A model generated the notes under the pieces. That model saw nothing but the letters and a program-made list of their open reading frames with translations. It was not told the DNA's origin and did no database searches. A DNA stretch of 6,621 bases, from the NCBI GenBank assembly GCA_003694205.1, contig RFKS01000079.1, positions 1 to 6,621 on the forward strand, in the 5' to 3' direction. The DNA comes from Alphaproteobacteria bacterium (lineage in GTDB: Bacteria; Pseudomonadota; Alphaproteobacteria; Sphingomonadales; Rhodothalassiaceae). Made by a program: the position numbers and the translations under genes. Positions 5,716 to 6,621 of the stretch are shown one piece after another (the stretch's first letter is position 1; every line of letters starts with the position of its first letter).

Positions 5716-6621
5716 TCAGCCGCCACCCTCATCGGGCTTGCGGGCAGGCTTCGTCTTGTCGCGCATGAAGCCGAGGAAGCGGTCGAGAATGGCGCCGGGC
5801 ACGTCCTCGAGCGCGGGCTGTGGCGGCGTCTTGCCCTTCTCACCGGCTGCATCCTCACCGACGATATCGGGCACGCCGAGCGCGCCCCGGGACGGCGCGA
5901 TGGGTTGATAGGCGCGGGCCAGGATCTGCCGCATCAGCCACTGGCCGAGGGCATCGGTGGCGAGCTCGACATGCGGCCGTGCCAGCGATCCGGCAACGAC
6001 AAAGCCGATCGGTGGCGCGTCCGGGTGATCGGCAAAGCGGAACAGTCCATCGCCGCGGACGCGCCAATCGGCAAGCGACAATGTGAGGCGCCCGGTGAAG
6101 TCGCCGGCGGCATGGACGAGGCGGATATCGTCGCTCTCGATGACGCCTTTGCGGGCGACCGCGGTGACGCTCAGGCGACTGAAGGGCGTGTCGCCGCTGG
6201 CAAGCGTGGTGCGGAAAAGCGCGGCGATGCCGCCCGGCTGGCGCAGACTTCCGAGCCGCAGCGACAGCGCCTCCAGATCGATCCCATGCAGGACGCCGTC
6301 ACGCGCCGACAGGCTGGCACGACCGTCAAGCGTCGCCGCCATCGCCGCCGGGCTCTCGCCCGTTGCCGTGAAGCGGGCACTGACATTGCTCGTGCCGCTG
6401 GCGAAGCGGAGGCCGGCAAAGGACTGCAGCAGATCGGCGAGCTCGCCCCCCGCGAGGTCGAGCGCGACGGACAGTGTCGGTGCAGCGCGGGCATCAAGGC
6501 TTCCCAATGCCGTCACATCGCCGCCGAACAGGCCGGCCCGGAATTCGTCGAGCCGCATGAGCCCGTTCTCAAGCGACAGCCGGAGTTGCGGGGCGCGGAA
6601 GTCATAGGGGCCAAAGGTCAG
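5716..6621 (-). CDS. AsmA family protein, C-terminal part (5' end outside window)
   Basis: 301 C-terminal residues are visible and the frame stays open to the right edge (it begins LTFGPYDFRAPQLRLSLENG), so the methionine near 6558 is internal. The alternation of short hydrophobic beta strands with turns, and segments such as GLFGGDVTALGSLDA, LSARDGVLHGIDLEALS and LADWRVRGDGLFRFADHPD, are typical of the AsmA C-terminal domain. AsmA-like proteins are large inner-membrane-anchored periplasmic proteins of the group thought to bridge lipid transport to the outer membrane (related to TamB/YhdP). The last ~70 residues, from about GVPDIVGEDAAGEKGKT, are charged and Pro/Gly-rich, probably disordered, ending KPARKPDEGGG. 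It converges on the ribbon-helix-helix gene with only 15 bases between the stops and no clear terminator there. Confidence 0.82.
   Translation of the reverse strand: MTFGPYDFRAPQLRLSLENGLMRLDEFRAGLFGGDVTALGSLDARAAPTLSVALDLAGGELADLLQSFAGLRFASGTSNVSARFTATGESPAAMAATLDGRASLSARDGVLHGIDLEALSLRLGSLRQPGGIAALFRTTLASGDTPFSRLSVTAVARKGVIESDDIRLVHAAGDFTGRLTLSLADWRVRGDGLFRFADHPDAPPIGFVVAGSLARPHVELATDALGQWLMRQILARAYQPIAPSRGALGVPDIVGEDAAGEKGKTPPQPALEDVPGAILDRFLGFMRDKTKPARKPDEGGG

Noticed and set aside
5701..5717. Terminator between the RHH gene and the AsmA-family gene
   Set aside because: Only a 4-bp GAGG/CCTC pairing with no T tract is visible, and it runs into the AsmA stop codon.

Overview
The window comes from a GC-rich alphaproteobacterium. 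Three things point there: a circularly permuted ssrA gene giving a two-piece tmRNA, an SspB of the alphaproteobacterial type next to a class II fumarase, and a histidine kinase whose phosphoacceptor region resembles the PleC/DivJ group. I cannot name the order or genus from this sequence alone.

Left part (1-1469): the C-terminal end of a methyl-accepting chemotaxis protein enters from the left on the + strand. It converges on a complete LysR-family regulator on the - strand. A strong hairpin between the two stops (505-530) probably terminates both.

Middle (1470-2011): no protein gene lies here. The stretch holds ssrA on the + strand: a promoter, the acceptor piece ending in CCA (1712-1714), a 35-nt spacer, and the coding piece starting at 1750 with its tag frame ANDNEAFALAA (1834-1869). 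The 3' part contains nested inverted repeats that look like a terminator. A membrane histidine kinase on the - strand (2012-3136) converges on it. The last ~25 residues of the kinase look like a LysR helix-turn-helix and may be a relic.

Right part (3137-6621): a 337-base intergenic region separates the kinase from a rightward run of sspB, fumC and a small ribbon-helix-helix protein. sspB and fumC are 79 nt apart; fumC and the small gene are 3 nt apart. The C-terminal part of an AsmA-family protein converges from the right on the - strand and runs off the window.

Functional theme: ssrA makes the tag that marks products of stalled ribosomes, and SspB delivers tagged proteins to ClpXP. The tag source and its adaptor therefore sit about 1.5 kb apart, separated only by the kinase. 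I see no defence system, CRISPR array, insertion sequence or tRNA gene. The most unusual features are the ssrA locus architecture and the kinase tail.
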